Assembly (NCBI GenBank): GCA_020445785.1
Contig: JAGRFZ010000042.1
Location: 8,517-43,613, forward strand
Source: Rhodocyclaceae bacterium
GTDB taxonomy: Bacteria > Pseudomonadota > Gammaproteobacteria > Burkholderiales > Rhodocyclaceae
Reading direction: 5' to 3'
DNA length: 35,097 bases
Part shown: positions 17,384 to 24,951 of the stretch, piece after piece
Layout of the letters: each line of letters begins with the position of its first letter
Position numbering within the stretch: the first letter of the stretch is position 1
Translations under genes and position numbers: made by a program
Notes under the pieces: model-generated
Told to the model about the DNA's origin: nothing
Database searches by the model: none
What the model saw: the letters and a program-made list of their open reading frames with translations, nothing else

Positions 17384-20300
17384 TCAGGCCTCCACCGGAG
17401 CGGCGGCACGGCCCGCTTGGCGGCCCAATACGCGCTTGAGGCTTTCCAGCAGCGACAGCAGCGCCGGCACGAAAAAGAGCACCAGCACAGCCGAGAAGCC
17501 GAGGCCGAAGGCGATCGACGCCGCCATCGGAATCAGGAACTGGGCCTGCAACGAAGTCTCGAAGAGCAGCGGTGTGAGGCCGCCGATCGTGGTCAGCGAA
17601 GTCAGCAGCACCGCCCGCAAGCGGGCGCAGGACGCACCGACCAGCGCTTCCTCGCGTGCCATGCCCTTCTTCTGCAGGGTCTGGAACATCGTCACCAGAA
17701 TGATCGAATTGTTGACCACGATCCCCGACAGGCCGAACAGACCGAACATGGACAGGATGGTGAGCTTGAGCCCCAGCAGCCAGTGGCCGAAGATGGCACC
17801 GGCGAGACCCAGCGGGATCGCCGCCATCACCACCAGCGGCCAGCTCCACGAGGCAAACGACCATACCAGGATGAAGTAGATCAGGGTCAGGCCGACGAAC
17901 AGGCCGCGGCCCATGTCGGCCATCGTCTCGCGCTGGTCGCTGGCGCGCCCCTCGAAGCTGAAGGCGACGCCGTGTCTTGCGGCCAGCGCCGGCAAGGTCT
18001 CGCGGGCCAGTTCGGCGCGGATGATGTCCGCGGAACTGCGTCGGCTGTCGATCTCCCCCGAAACCTCGACCGCGAGCCGGCCGTCGGCGTGGCGCAGGGC
18101 TTCGAAGCCGCGCCGGGACTCGAAGGAGGCGACGCTGGCGAGCGGCGCGAACTCGCCGCTCGCCAGGCGGATGGCGATGCGGTCGAAGACATCGAGGCGG
18201 GTGCGTTCGTCGCGTGGCAACAGCACCCGCACTTCGAGTTCGTCGCGTCCGACCTGCACCAGTTGGGCGAGGCTGCCATCGAAGGCTGCCCGCAATTGGC
18301 GGCCCAGGCTTTCGGTGGTCAGGCCGAGCGCTTCCCCGGCCGGACTCAGTCGATAGATCAGTTGTTCGCGGCCGAAGGGCATGTCGTCTTCGGTGTCGCT
18401 GACGCCGGGAATGCTCTTCATGGTCTCGGCCAGCTCCAGTGCGGCGGCCTTGAGGGCGTCGGCATCGTCGCCGCTCAGCCGCACATTGAGGTCGCGACCC
18501 GGCGGCCCGGCGCGTCGGGCAGTGAAGGTCAACAGTTCGAGGCCGGCCGCCGGTGCCACCTTCTCGCGCCAGACCTGGAGAAAGCGATCGTTGCGCACGC
18601 TGCGACTATCGGGCGGCGACAGTTCGATCATCATCGACGCGAGCTGGTCGCCGCGGGCGCTGCCGCCGGCGCCGGTGCCGACCGTCGAACCCAGCCAGGA
18701 CACTGCGGTGTGCACCAGATCGCCGCCGAGTTCGCGCTCGGTCTCGGCCAGCGCGTGCTCCAGGCGGCGCAGGAAGGCCTCGGTGTCGTGCCGTGGCGTG
18801 CCGGCGACGAAGGTGGCGTTGGCATAGATGGTCTGACCTTCGGGTGCCGGGAAGAATTCGAAGCCGATGCGTCCGCCGGCAAGCAGGCCCACCGCCAGCA
18901 CCATCAGCGCCAGGGTGATGGCGACGGTGGTGCCGCGCCAGGCCAGCGCCAAGCGCATCAGGCGCTGGAAGTAGTGGTCGCGGAAACGCGCGAAGCCGTC
19001 TTCGAGTCGCCGGCGCAGGCGCGAGGTCTTGGCGGCGGCTTCGCCGCGCAAGGCGCTCTTGAGATGCGAGGGCAGGATCAGAAAGCTCTCGAGCAGCGAC
19101 GCCAGGATCACCATCACCATGACGAACGGGATGTCGCCGAGGATGTTGCCGATGACGCCGCCGACCATGATCAGCGGTACGAAGGCCGCCACCGTGGTCA
19201 GCGAGGCTGCGATCACCGGCGCCAACATGCGGCGGGCGCCGCCCAGAGCTGCGGCTTCCGGTGGTTCGCCCATGCCGCGGTGGGTGTCGGCGTCCTCGCT
19301 GACGACGATCGCGTCGTCGACGATGATGCCGAGCGCCATGATCAATGCGAACAGGCTGATCATGTTGATCGATCCGCCGAAGATCAGCATCAGGCCGAGG
19401 GTGCCGAGGAAGGCGGTCGGAATGCCGACCATGACCCAGAAGGCGACCCGCGCGGGCAGGAAGAGGTAGAGCACCAGCACCACCAGCAGCAGGCCGCCGA
19501 GGCCGTTCTTGATCAGCAATTCGATGCGGTCGCGGATCAGTTGCCACTGGGCGTCGAACACTTCCAGCGTGATCGACGGCGGCAGCGTGGGGCGGGTGTG
19601 CGCGAGCCAGCGGTCGAGCGCTTCGGCCGCGCGCAGCGAATGGCCGCTCTCGGCACGTTGCAGCTTCATCTCGACCACCGCGTCGCCGCCTTCGCTGAGG
19701 GTCAGCGCGCCGGGCCGCGGCTCGCGGCGGATCTCGGCGATGTCGCCGAGCCGGATCAGGCCGGAGGGCTCGCTCGACACCGGCAGTTCCGCGAACGAGG
19801 CGGCGTCGCGGCGTTGTTCGAGGCCGCGCAATTCGCGGGCACCGTCGCGCTCGCCGGCGATGCCGGCCGGAACGTCGCGGGCGATCTGGGCCACCCGTTC
19901 GCTGATTTCGACCAGCGACAGACCCAGGGTCTGCAGGGCCGCCGACGGAATCTCGATGGCGATGCGCTGCTCAGGCAGGCCGGTGATGTCGATGCGGTCG
20001 ATGCCGCCGGCCAGCAGTTCGCTCTCGAAGCGCCGGACCCAGGGACGAAGCTGCTCGACGTCACCGCCGCGCACCAGCAGGCGTGCGATCGGCTCGTAAC
20101 GGGTGATCCGGCTGATCTGGGGGGTTTCGGCATCCCGCGGGAGATTGCGGAACTCGTCCACCCGCTGGCGTACCTGGTCGAGCGCCAGCAAGGGATCCGT
20201 GCCTTCCTCGAGTTCGAGCGTAATGCTGGCGATTCCCTGGGCCGAGGTCGAACTCATCCGCTTGAGGCCGTCCACGTTCTTCAGGCGCTCTTCCAGGGGA

Positions 20301-20509
20301 TCGATGATGCCGACCTCGACGTCTTCCGCCGAAGCGCCGCTCCACACGACCCGCACGCTGACGATGTCCAGTTCGAAGGTCGGAAAGAATTGCACGTTCA
20401 TTCGGCTGACGCCGACCAGGCCGGCGAAAACGGCCAACAGCATCAACACGTTCGCGGCAACCCGGTGGCGCAGCAGCGCCGCCAGGATTCCTTGTTTGCC
20501 GGCGCTCAT
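17384..20509 (-). CDS. RND efflux transporter permease (AcrB/HAE1-like)
   Basis: This is a 1041-residue inner-membrane proton-driven pump. It shows the N-terminal membrane helix (VAANVLMLLAVFAGLVGV), the porter-domain start RMNVQFFPTFELDIVSV, the central helix bundle with the proton-relay motif LGIIVDDAIVV, the second half starting GRIGFEFFPAPEGQTIY, and a final bundle with LFGLSGIVVNNSIIL. Length is normal for a three-component pump. Its start overlaps the stop of the membrane-fusion protein gene (ATGA). No outer-membrane channel gene is present in this window. Substrates cannot be read; it is not of the heavy-metal CusA/CzcA type as far as I can judge. Confidence 0.93.
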   Translation of the reverse strand: MSAGKQGILAALLRHRVAANVLMLLAVFAGLVGVSRMNVQFFPTFELDIVSVRVVWSGASAEDVEVGIIDPLEERLKNVDGLKRMSSTSAQGIASITLELEEGTDPLLALDQVRQRVDEFRNLPRDAETPQISRITRYEPIARLLVRGGDVEQLRPWVRRFESELLAGGIDRIDITGLPEQRIAIEIPSAALQTLGLSLVEISERVAQIARDVPAGIAGERDGARELRGLEQRRDAASFAELPVSSEPSGLIRLGDIAEIRREPRPGALTLSEGGDAVVEMKLQRAESGHSLRAAEALDRWLAHTRPTLPPSITLEVFDAQWQLIRDRIELLIKNGLGGLLLVVLVLYLFLPARVAFWVMVGIPTAFLGTLGLMLIFGGSINMISLFALIMALGIIVDDAIVVSEDADTHRGMGEPPEAAALGGARRMLAPVIAASLTTVAAFVPLIMVGGVIGNILGDIPFVMVMVILASLLESFLILPSHLKSALRGEAAAKTSRLRRRLEDGFARFRDHYFQRLMRLALAWRGTTVAITLALMVLAVGLLAGGRIGFEFFPAPEGQTIYANATFVAGTPRHDTEAFLRRLEHALAETERELGGDLVHTAVSWLGSTVGTGAGGSARGDQLASMMIELSPPDSRSVRNDRFLQVWREKVAPAAGLELLTFTARRAGPPGRDLNVRLSGDDADALKAAALELAETMKSIPGVSDTEDDMPFGREQLIYRLSPAGEALGLTTESLGRQLRAAFDGSLAQLVQVGRDELEVRVLLPRDERTRLDVFDRIAIRLASGEFAPLASVASFESRRGFEALRHADGRLAVEVSGEIDSRRSSADIIRAELARETLPALAARHGVAFSFEGRASDQRETMADMGRGLFVGLTLIYFILVWSFASWSWPLVVMAAIPLGLAGAIFGHWLLGLKLTILSMFGLFGLSGIVVNNSIILVTMFQTLQKKGMAREEALVGASCARLRAVLLTSLTTIGGLTPLLFETSLQAQFLIPMAASIAFGLGFSAVLVLFFVPALLSLLESLKRVLGRQAGRAAAPVEA

Positions 20510-21687
20510 CGCGCCAGGGGCTCGACGGCGAGGCCGTCGATGGCGTTGGGCAAGTGGGTGACCATGACCTCGCTGCCGGCGACGAGGTCCGGTGCGCGCA
20601 GCAGCACCCGGACCTGATCGCCGTCGCGGCGCTCGCCGACGCGCGTCACCGCCACCGAGGCGAGTCGGCCCTGTTCGACCCGGTAGATGCGATTGCCGCC
20701 GTGCAGCGCCGAGTAGGGCAATTCGAAGACTTCGTTGGCGTACGGTCGCTGCAGTCGTGCCGCGAGGAAGGCGCCGATCGGTACGTCGCTGCCGTCCTCG
20801 AGCCGCAGCAGCACGTCGACGCCCCGGGCGTCCGCCTCGCCGCCGATGCGCTCCAGCGTGGCGGCGAGCCGGCGGTCGCCGTATTCGGCCGCGGCGGCGA
20901 GCGGCTCGCCGGCGGCCAGCGCCCGCCGCAACTCGGCGGCGTAATCGACCGGCACCCGGGCGCGCAGGAACAAGCCGTCGGCCGCATAGACCGACATCAG
21001 CACCTGACCCGGCTGGACCTGGTCGCCGGCGGCGACCGCGACTGCCGTGGCGCGTCCGGCGAAGGGCGCGCGGATCTCGCCACGCGCGGCGTCCCGTTCC
21101 GCCTCCGTCAGGGTCGCCTGCAACTGCGCGAGCCGCGCCGGGTGCTCGGCCAGCGATTGTTCGCGCTGGGTCACCGCAAGGCGGGTCCGCGCCAGGGCCT
21201 CCCGGGCTTGATCGAGGGCGCTCTCGGCGCCCAGGCGGGCGTTCTTGAGCTGCGAAAGGCGCGCGACGCTGGCTTTGGCCAACTCGCTCAGGCGGCGTTC
21301 CTGATCGATGGCTTCGCGGTCGTGGCGATGGCGGATTCGTTCGCGCTCGATCTCGGCCCGGGCGCGCTCGACCCTGGGCCGCAGATCACCGGGGTCGAGG
21401 CGCGCCAGCAGCTGTCCGGCAGCGACGGCCTGACCGTCCCGCACCGCGACCTCGAGCATGCGCCCGGCCACCGGCGCCGCAGCGCGCAGCCGGTCGGGTG
21501 CCTCGATACGGCCATAGACGACGAGCGTGGGCCGCACGTCGCCCGGTGCCACGCGCCGCGTCTCGACGCGCCAGACACGCTCGCGCGCCTCGACCGGGGG
21601 CGCCGCGGGACGGCTGGCCTTGAGGGCGAGAAAACCGGCGGCGGCAGCGGCAATGACGACGATCGGAAGCAGGCGACGCAGCAACAT
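20506..21687 (-). CDS. RND efflux periplasmic adaptor (membrane-fusion protein)
   Basis: This 393-residue adaptor begins MLLRRLLPIVVIAAAAAG, an N-terminal membrane anchor or signal. It then has the barrel-sandwich half (VAGRMLEVAVRDGQAVAAGQLLARLDPGDL), a long coiled coil (about 105-200, RARAEIERERIRHRHD onward), the second lipoyl half (GEIRAPFAGRATAVAVAAGDQVQPGQ) and a beta-barrel and membrane-proximal domain. It joins the pump below to an outer-membrane channel encoded elsewhere. ATG 21687 was chosen because the hydrophobic anchor starts there; an open frame upstream is antisense to dodecin and not coding. An AT-rich inverted repeat lies 35 bases upstream. Confidence 0.92.
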   Translation of the reverse strand: MLLRRLLPIVVIAAAAAGFLALKASRPAAPPVEARERVWRVETRRVAPGDVRPTLVVYGRIEAPDRLRAAAPVAGRMLEVAVRDGQAVAAGQLLARLDPGDLRPRVERARAEIERERIRHRHDREAIDQERRLSELAKASVARLSQLKNARLGAESALDQAREALARTRLAVTQREQSLAEHPARLAQLQATLTEAERDAARGEIRAPFAGRATAVAVAAGDQVQPGQVLMSVYAADGLFLRARVPVDYAAELRRALAAGEPLAAAAEYGDRRLAATLERIGGEADARGVDVLLRLEDGSDVPIGAFLAARLQRPYANEVFELPYSALHGGNRIYRVEQGRLASVAVTRVGERRDGDQVRVLLRAPDLVAGSEVMVTHLPNAIDGLAVEPLAR

Positions 21688-21721
21688 TCGCGATGGGGGT
21701 CGGGGCTGGGTGGTGTTCAAT

Positions 21722-21741
21722 ATATCAGAAAATACTAATAT
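21722..21741. promoter_or_regulatory. AT-rich inverted repeat upstream of the RND operon
   Basis: ATATCAG (21722-21728) and CTAATAT (21735-21741) are inverted with one mismatch around a six-base AAAATA spacer. The 25-base AT-rich stretch is exceptional in this GC-rich window and lies 35-54 bases before the adaptor start. It contains a reverse-strand TATATT that could be the -10. It is a plausible operator/promoter; the regulator is not encoded nearby. Confidence 0.45.
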
Positions 21742-21764
21742 TTGTGTTGCGTCGGCCGGGTCGT

Positions 21765-21974
21765 TCAGTCGCCCAGACGGAAGCCGATCTTGAGCTTGAC
21801 CTGATGGTGGGCGATCTGCCCATCGACGATGTGGCCGCGCGATTCGACCACCTCGAACCAGTCCATGTGGCGCAGCGTCTTGCTGGCTTCCGCCACCGCA
21901 TTGCGGATGGCTTCGTCCTGGCTGTTCGGCGAAGTGCCGACGATCTCGACCAGCTTGTAGGTGTGCGCGCTCAT
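21765..21974 (-). CDS. Dodecin
   Basis: Dodecin is a small flavin-storage protein that assembles as a hollow dodecamer. The 69-residue sequence has the family pattern: YKLVEIVGTS at the N-terminus, the helix SQDEAIRNAVAEASKTL, the flavin-stacking tryptophan W39 in MDWFEVVESRGHI, and the final strand HHQVKLKIGFRL. ATG 21974 follows GGAGA at six bases. An in-frame ATG four codons earlier is less likely. It is divergent from the cupin gene, with 93 bases between them. Confidence 0.93.
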   Translation of the reverse strand: MSAHTYKLVEIVGTSPNSQDEAIRNAVAEASKTLRHMDWFEVVESRGHIVDGQIAHHQVKLKIGFRLGD

Positions 21975-22067
21975 GGCAGTCTCCACGTGAAGGGACTCCC
22001 ATTAGACGCAAGTGCCTCGATTCGTGCAATCTGGCGGCAACCAGGCACGGGAGCGAGTCGTCAGGCT

Positions 22068-22415
22068 ATGAAAGCGCGCAGGGGCAATCTTTTCGAACCG
22101 CTGCCCGCCGTGATCGCCGAAGAGGCGGTGGAGCGGCTTTGGGGGCGGGCCGGGGTACGCGTCGAGCGCATCGTATCGCGCGGCCACGCGTCGGCGGACG
22201 GCTTCTGGTACGACCAGGCCGAGGACGAGTGGGTGTGTCTGCTCGAAGGCAGGGCGACGTTGGCCTTCGAGGACGCCCCGCCGCTGACCCTGGCGCGCGG
22301 TGACTGGCTGCTGATACCGGCTCGCGTGCGGCATCGCGTGCTCGCCACCAGCGATCCGGCCGTGTGGCTCGCGCTCTTCGTCGACGTGGACGAGGCCGCC
22401 GATGGACAAGCCTGA
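22068..22415 (+). CDS. Cupin-domain protein
   Basis: This 115-residue single-domain cupin has the first motif around GFWYDQAEDEWVCLLEGRATLAFE and the second around LARGDWLLIPARVRHRV. The histidines of a typical metal site are only partly present (H at the end of motif 2), so metal binding is uncertain. Its end overlaps the YitT-like gene by 14 bases, pointing to co-expression. Substrate or ligand unknown. ATG 22068 has only a weak ribosome-binding site. Confidence 0.82.
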   Translation: MKARRGNLFEPLPAVIAEEAVERLWGRAGVRVERIVSRGHASADGFWYDQAEDEWVCLLEGRATLAFEDAPPLTLARGDWLLIPARVRHRVLATSDPAVWLALFVDVDEAADGQA

Positions 22416-23013
22416 AGCGCCTCCGCGCCACAGTCGGTTCGAGGATGCGGTGGCGATCGGCATCGGTTGCCTGATGGTGTCGCTGGGATTGACCCTGTTT
22501 CGGGGGGCCGGCGTGCTCAGCGGCGGCACCGCGGGTATTGCCTTTCTCGGCGTCTATGCGGCCGGCTGGCCGCTGGGCGTGACCTTCTTCGTCCTCAATC
22601 TGCCCTTCTACCTGTTGGCCTGGCGGGGCATGGGTCGGGCCTTCACGGCCAAGACCTTCGTCGCCGTGGCGACGGTATCGGCACTGGCCGAGTGGATGCC
22701 GGGCTGGATCACGGTGGGCAGCATCGCGCCGCCGTTCGCGGCCATTGCCGGAGGCCTGTTGCTCGGCAACGGCCTGCTGATCCTGATCCGCCACCGTGCC
22801 AGTCTCGGCGGAATCGGCGTGCTGGCGGTGGTCCTGCAGGAACGCCGCGGCTGGCGTGCCGGGCACGTCCAGCTCGCCGCCGATGCGTTGATCTTCGCGC
22901 TGGCACTGGCGGTGGTTCCGGCTGGCGCAGTCGCCCTTTCGATGATCGGTTCGGCGGCGCTGAACATGGTGATATCGATGAACCACCGGGACGGCCGCTA
23001 CATGGGTTTCTGA
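22402..23013 (+). CDS. YitT-family (DUF161) membrane protein
   Basis: This 203-residue protein has about five membrane segments: IGIGCLMVSLGLTLFRGAG, then the conserved LSGGTAGIAFLG loop typical of YitT proteins, WPLGVTFFVLNLPFYLLAW, IAGGLLLGNGLLILI and ALIFALALAVVPAGAVALSM. Unlike Bacillus YitT proteins it lacks the C-terminal soluble DUF2179 domain, which is the usual short proteobacterial form. Role unknown, possibly transport. Confidence 0.85.
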   Translation: MDKPEAPPRHSRFEDAVAIGIGCLMVSLGLTLFRGAGVLSGGTAGIAFLGVYAAGWPLGVTFFVLNLPFYLLAWRGMGRAFTAKTFVAVATVSALAEWMPGWITVGSIAPPFAAIAGGLLLGNGLLILIRHRASLGGIGVLAVVLQERRGWRAGHVQLAADALIFALALAVVPAGAVALSMIGSAALNMVISMNHRDGRYMGF

Positions 23014-23091
23014 GCCGCCGTCGGGTCGTGGACCACGGCCCCGTCCGGCGCTCGCGCGAGGGTGACGGTGACAGGCCACAGCCGTTCCCGG

Positions 23092-23117
23092 CTTGAAATT
23101 CTGCGATCCGGCCATAG
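23092..23117 (+). promoter_or_regulatory. Candidate sigma-32 heat-shock promoter of ibpA
   Basis: CTTGAAA (23092-23098) is a perfect sigma-32 -35 element. Eleven bases later a GGCCATAG segment (23110-23117) partly matches the CCCCATNT -10 element. The predicted start near 23124 would begin the transcript exactly where the ROSE-like leader structure starts. Confidence 0.65.
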
Positions 23118-23125
23118 ATCTGACA

Positions 23126-23188
23126 GCGGGTGCTCGATGGAGGCCCGCCAAACAACCGTATCGCTTGAATCTGGAGGATATGAAGATG
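23126..23188 (+). ncRNA. ROSE-like RNA thermometer in the ibpA leader
   Basis: The hairpin next to the gene pairs 23157-23162 and 23164-23166 with 23174-23182, leaving G23163 as a single bulge, and buries the GGAGGA ribosome-binding site. It uses the UCGCU anti-Shine-Dalgarno motif (23161-23165), which fits the U(U/C)GCU signature of ROSE elements. An upstream stem pairs GCGGG (23126-23130) with CCCGC (23144-23148). Start codon 23186 lies just outside. ROSE elements are known upstream of small heat-shock genes; the structure here was derived by hand. Confidence 0.72.
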
Positions 23189-23641
23189 AGAACCTACGAT
23201 CTGACCCCGCTGTATCGTTCCGCCATCGGCTTCGACCGTTTCGCCCAACTGGTGGACAGCGCCCTGCGCAGCGACGCGCAACCGAGCTACCCGCCCTACA
23301 ACATCGAACTGGTCGAGGACGACAAATACCGCATTTCGATGGCGGTGGCCGGTTTCGAACGCGACGAACTCGACATCGAGAGCGAGCGCGACACGCTCAA
23401 GGTGGTCGGTCGCAAGCGCAAGGACGCGGAAGCGCGCAAGTACTTGCACCGCGGTATCGCGGCCCGGGATTTCGAGCACCGCTTCCAACTCGCCGACCAC
23501 GTCAAGGTGGTGGGGGCATCGCTCGAGAACGGCCTGCTCAACATCGAGCTGGTGCGAGAAGTGCCCGAGGCGATGAAGCCCCGTCGCATCGAGATCGGTG
23601 CGTCACACGGTGTCGATCTGCTCGATCGCGAAGCGGCCTGA
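23186..23641 (+). CDS. ibpA: Small heat-shock protein, IbpA type (Hsp20)
   Basis: This ATP-independent holdase binds unfolding proteins and forms large oligomers. The 151-residue product starts MRTYDLTPLYRSAIGFDRF, almost the E. coli IbpA start (MRNFDLSPLYRSAIGFDRL), which decides in favour of ATG 23186 over the ATG two codons earlier that is too close to GGAGG. The alpha-crystallin domain follows (PPYNIELVEDDKYRISMAVAGF to GLLNIELVREVPE), then the C-terminal KPRRIEI segment with the I-x-I anchor motif. It is monocistronic, with a sigma-32-like promoter, an RNA thermometer and a terminator. Confidence 0.96.
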   Translation: MRTYDLTPLYRSAIGFDRFAQLVDSALRSDAQPSYPPYNIELVEDDKYRISMAVAGFERDELDIESERDTLKVVGRKRKDAEARKYLHRGIAARDFEHRFQLADHVKVVGASLENGLLNIELVREVPEAMKPRRIEIGASHGVDLLDREAA

Positions 23642-23682
23642 AACCCATCCTTTGGGCCCCGCCGAGGGGCCCCACGACACGG

Positions 23683-23707
23683 AGCCGGACGCCTCGTCCG
23701 GCTTTTT
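23683..23707 (+). terminator. Rho-independent terminator of ibpA
   Basis: AGCCGGACG (23683-23691) and CGTCCGGCT (23695-23703) form a perfect 9-bp stem with a three-base loop, followed by TTTTT to 23707. A second GC hairpin (GGGCCCC/GGGGCCC) lies just before it at about 23654-23672. Confidence 0.9.
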
Positions 23708-23859
23708 CGTCGACCGTCCGCGGTGCCGGTCATCCCCCCTCAACGGCCGCCCGTAGGCGGTCGTCGCCGCGCGTCACGTCAATCCCGTCGCCCGTCTCGA
23801 CCCGATTTCGGGCTTGATCCCGGGGCGCTACCTTGTTCATGCGAACCCATAGGACAGAC

Positions 23860-24462
23860 ATGAACAAAGCGACGCGAAACCATTGCCGCGGATTCACCCT
23901 GGTCGAGATGTTGATGACCATGGCGATGGTCGCCATCCTCGCCGCGATCGGTGTTCCGAGCCTGCGCGGCTTCATCGTTTCCAACCGCCTGTCGTCGTAT
24001 GCCAACGATGTCCTGGCGGCGGTGAGCCTGGCTCGTGCCGAGTCGGTGCGGCGGGGCCGTCGCGCGGTGTTTTGCCCGGTCGCGGTGGATGCGGCCGGTA
24101 CGCCCGACGTGTCGGCCTGCATCGATCCCGGCGATGCCACCTGGCCTGGCTGGATGGTCTTCGTCGACGTCAACGCCAACGGCGCGCCGGATGCCGGCGA
24201 TACGGTCGTCCGGGCCGACGTCTTCGGTGGCGGCGACTCGGTCGTGCTGGCCAGCGAAAGCCTGCGCCAGGCCGCCAGCCGCGTGGTATTCCGCCCGAGC
24301 GGGATTGCCCGCACCGCGGCCGGCGCCATCCAACAGTTCAACTTGCGCGTGTGCGAGGCGGGCGTGACCTTGGCCGAGAACGCGCGCGACATCTCGATGG
24401 TGTCGGGCAGTCGCATCAGTGTCCAGCGCACCTCGAGCGAAAACTGCAGCGCACCGGCATAG
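23860..24462 (+). CDS. Minor pseudopilin, GspH/FimT family
   Basis: This type IV pilus minor pilin has 200 residues with a type III signal: the short leader MNKATRNHCRG is cut by prepilin peptidase before FTLVEMLMTMAMVAILAAIG, with Glu at mature position 5. The FimT/GspH globular domain follows (SNRLSSYANDVLAAVSLARAESVRRG, VFFV-like strand and C-terminal cysteine pair). ATG 23860 has AGGA five bases upstream; an in-frame ATG at 23833 is less likely. It is the first gene of the minor pilin operon; the P. aeruginosa counterparts are fimT and fimU, which cannot be told apart here. Confidence 0.9.
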   Translation: MNKATRNHCRGFTLVEMLMTMAMVAILAAIGVPSLRGFIVSNRLSSYANDVLAAVSLARAESVRRGRRAVFCPVAVDAAGTPDVSACIDPGDATWPGWMVFVDVNANGAPDAGDTVVRADVFGGGDSVVLASESLRQAASRVVFRPSGIARTAAGAIQQFNLRVCEAGVTLAENARDISMVSGSRISVQRTSSENCSAPA

Positions 24463-24465
24463 CCC

Positions 24466-24951
24466 ATGAAAACGATGATGACGACAATGTCCGCAAGCAC
24501 GCCGTGGCGGCAGCGAGGTACCAGTCTGATCGAAGTGCTGGTGGCGGTGCTCGTGCTCGCGGTCGGCCTGCTCGGCGTGGCCGGCATGCAGGTTTCGGCG
24601 CTGCGCAACAATCAGGCGGCCTACGAGCGCAGCGTGGCGACTTTTCTCGCCAGCTCGATCGCGGAGCGCATGGCGGCCAATCGCAATGCGGCGATCGACG
24701 GTGACTACAACACCGCGATCGCGGCTGCATGCCCGACGCCGGGCGGCGGCTCGCTGGCCAACGAGGACCTGACCGCCTGGATCAATGACATCCGGAGTCC
24801 GAGCATGCTCGGCAACACGGCCTGCGGCGGTGTCAATTGCGCGCTCGTGGCGGGCGTCACGGTGTGCCAGATCGCCCTCGAGTGGAAGGATTCCCGCACC
24901 GCGGTCACGGGTACCGACACCCATCGGCTGGTGCTGGAGGTGGAGCCATGA
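24466..24951 (+). CDS. pilV: Type IV pilus minor pilin PilV
   Basis: This 161-residue prepilin has the cleavage site RQRG before TSLIEVLVAVLVLAVGLLGVAGMQ and Glu at mature position 5. The SALRNNQAAYERSVATFLASSIAERMAANR stretch is typical of PilV. With PilW, PilX and PilE it primes pilus assembly at the tip. It starts 3 bases after the preceding stop; internal ATGs up to 24487 are possible starts. Its stop overlaps the pilW start. Confidence 0.92.
   Translation: MKTMMTTMSASTPWRQRGTSLIEVLVAVLVLAVGLLGVAGMQVSALRNNQAAYERSVATFLASSIAERMAANRNAAIDGDYNTAIAAACPTPGGGSLANEDLTAWINDIRSPSMLGNTACGGVNCALVAGVTVCQIALEWKDSRTAVTGTDTHRLVLEVEP

Noticed and set aside
17135-20617. A 1160-codon open frame on the plus strand opposite the RND pump
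   Set aside because: It is antisense to a clear RND transporter gene, and its translation is rich in Gln, His, Arg and Ala with no domain pattern. Long antisense frames are expected at this GC content.
20506-22029. Extension of the adaptor protein up to 22029 on the minus strand
   Set aside because: The extra 114 codons run through the dodecin gene in another frame and the AT-rich control region; the hydrophobic anchor starts at 21687.
23093-23185. Upstream extension of ibpA to the ATG at 23093
   Set aside because: The extra residues do not match Hsp20 starts, and the region is explained by the promoter and RNA thermometer.
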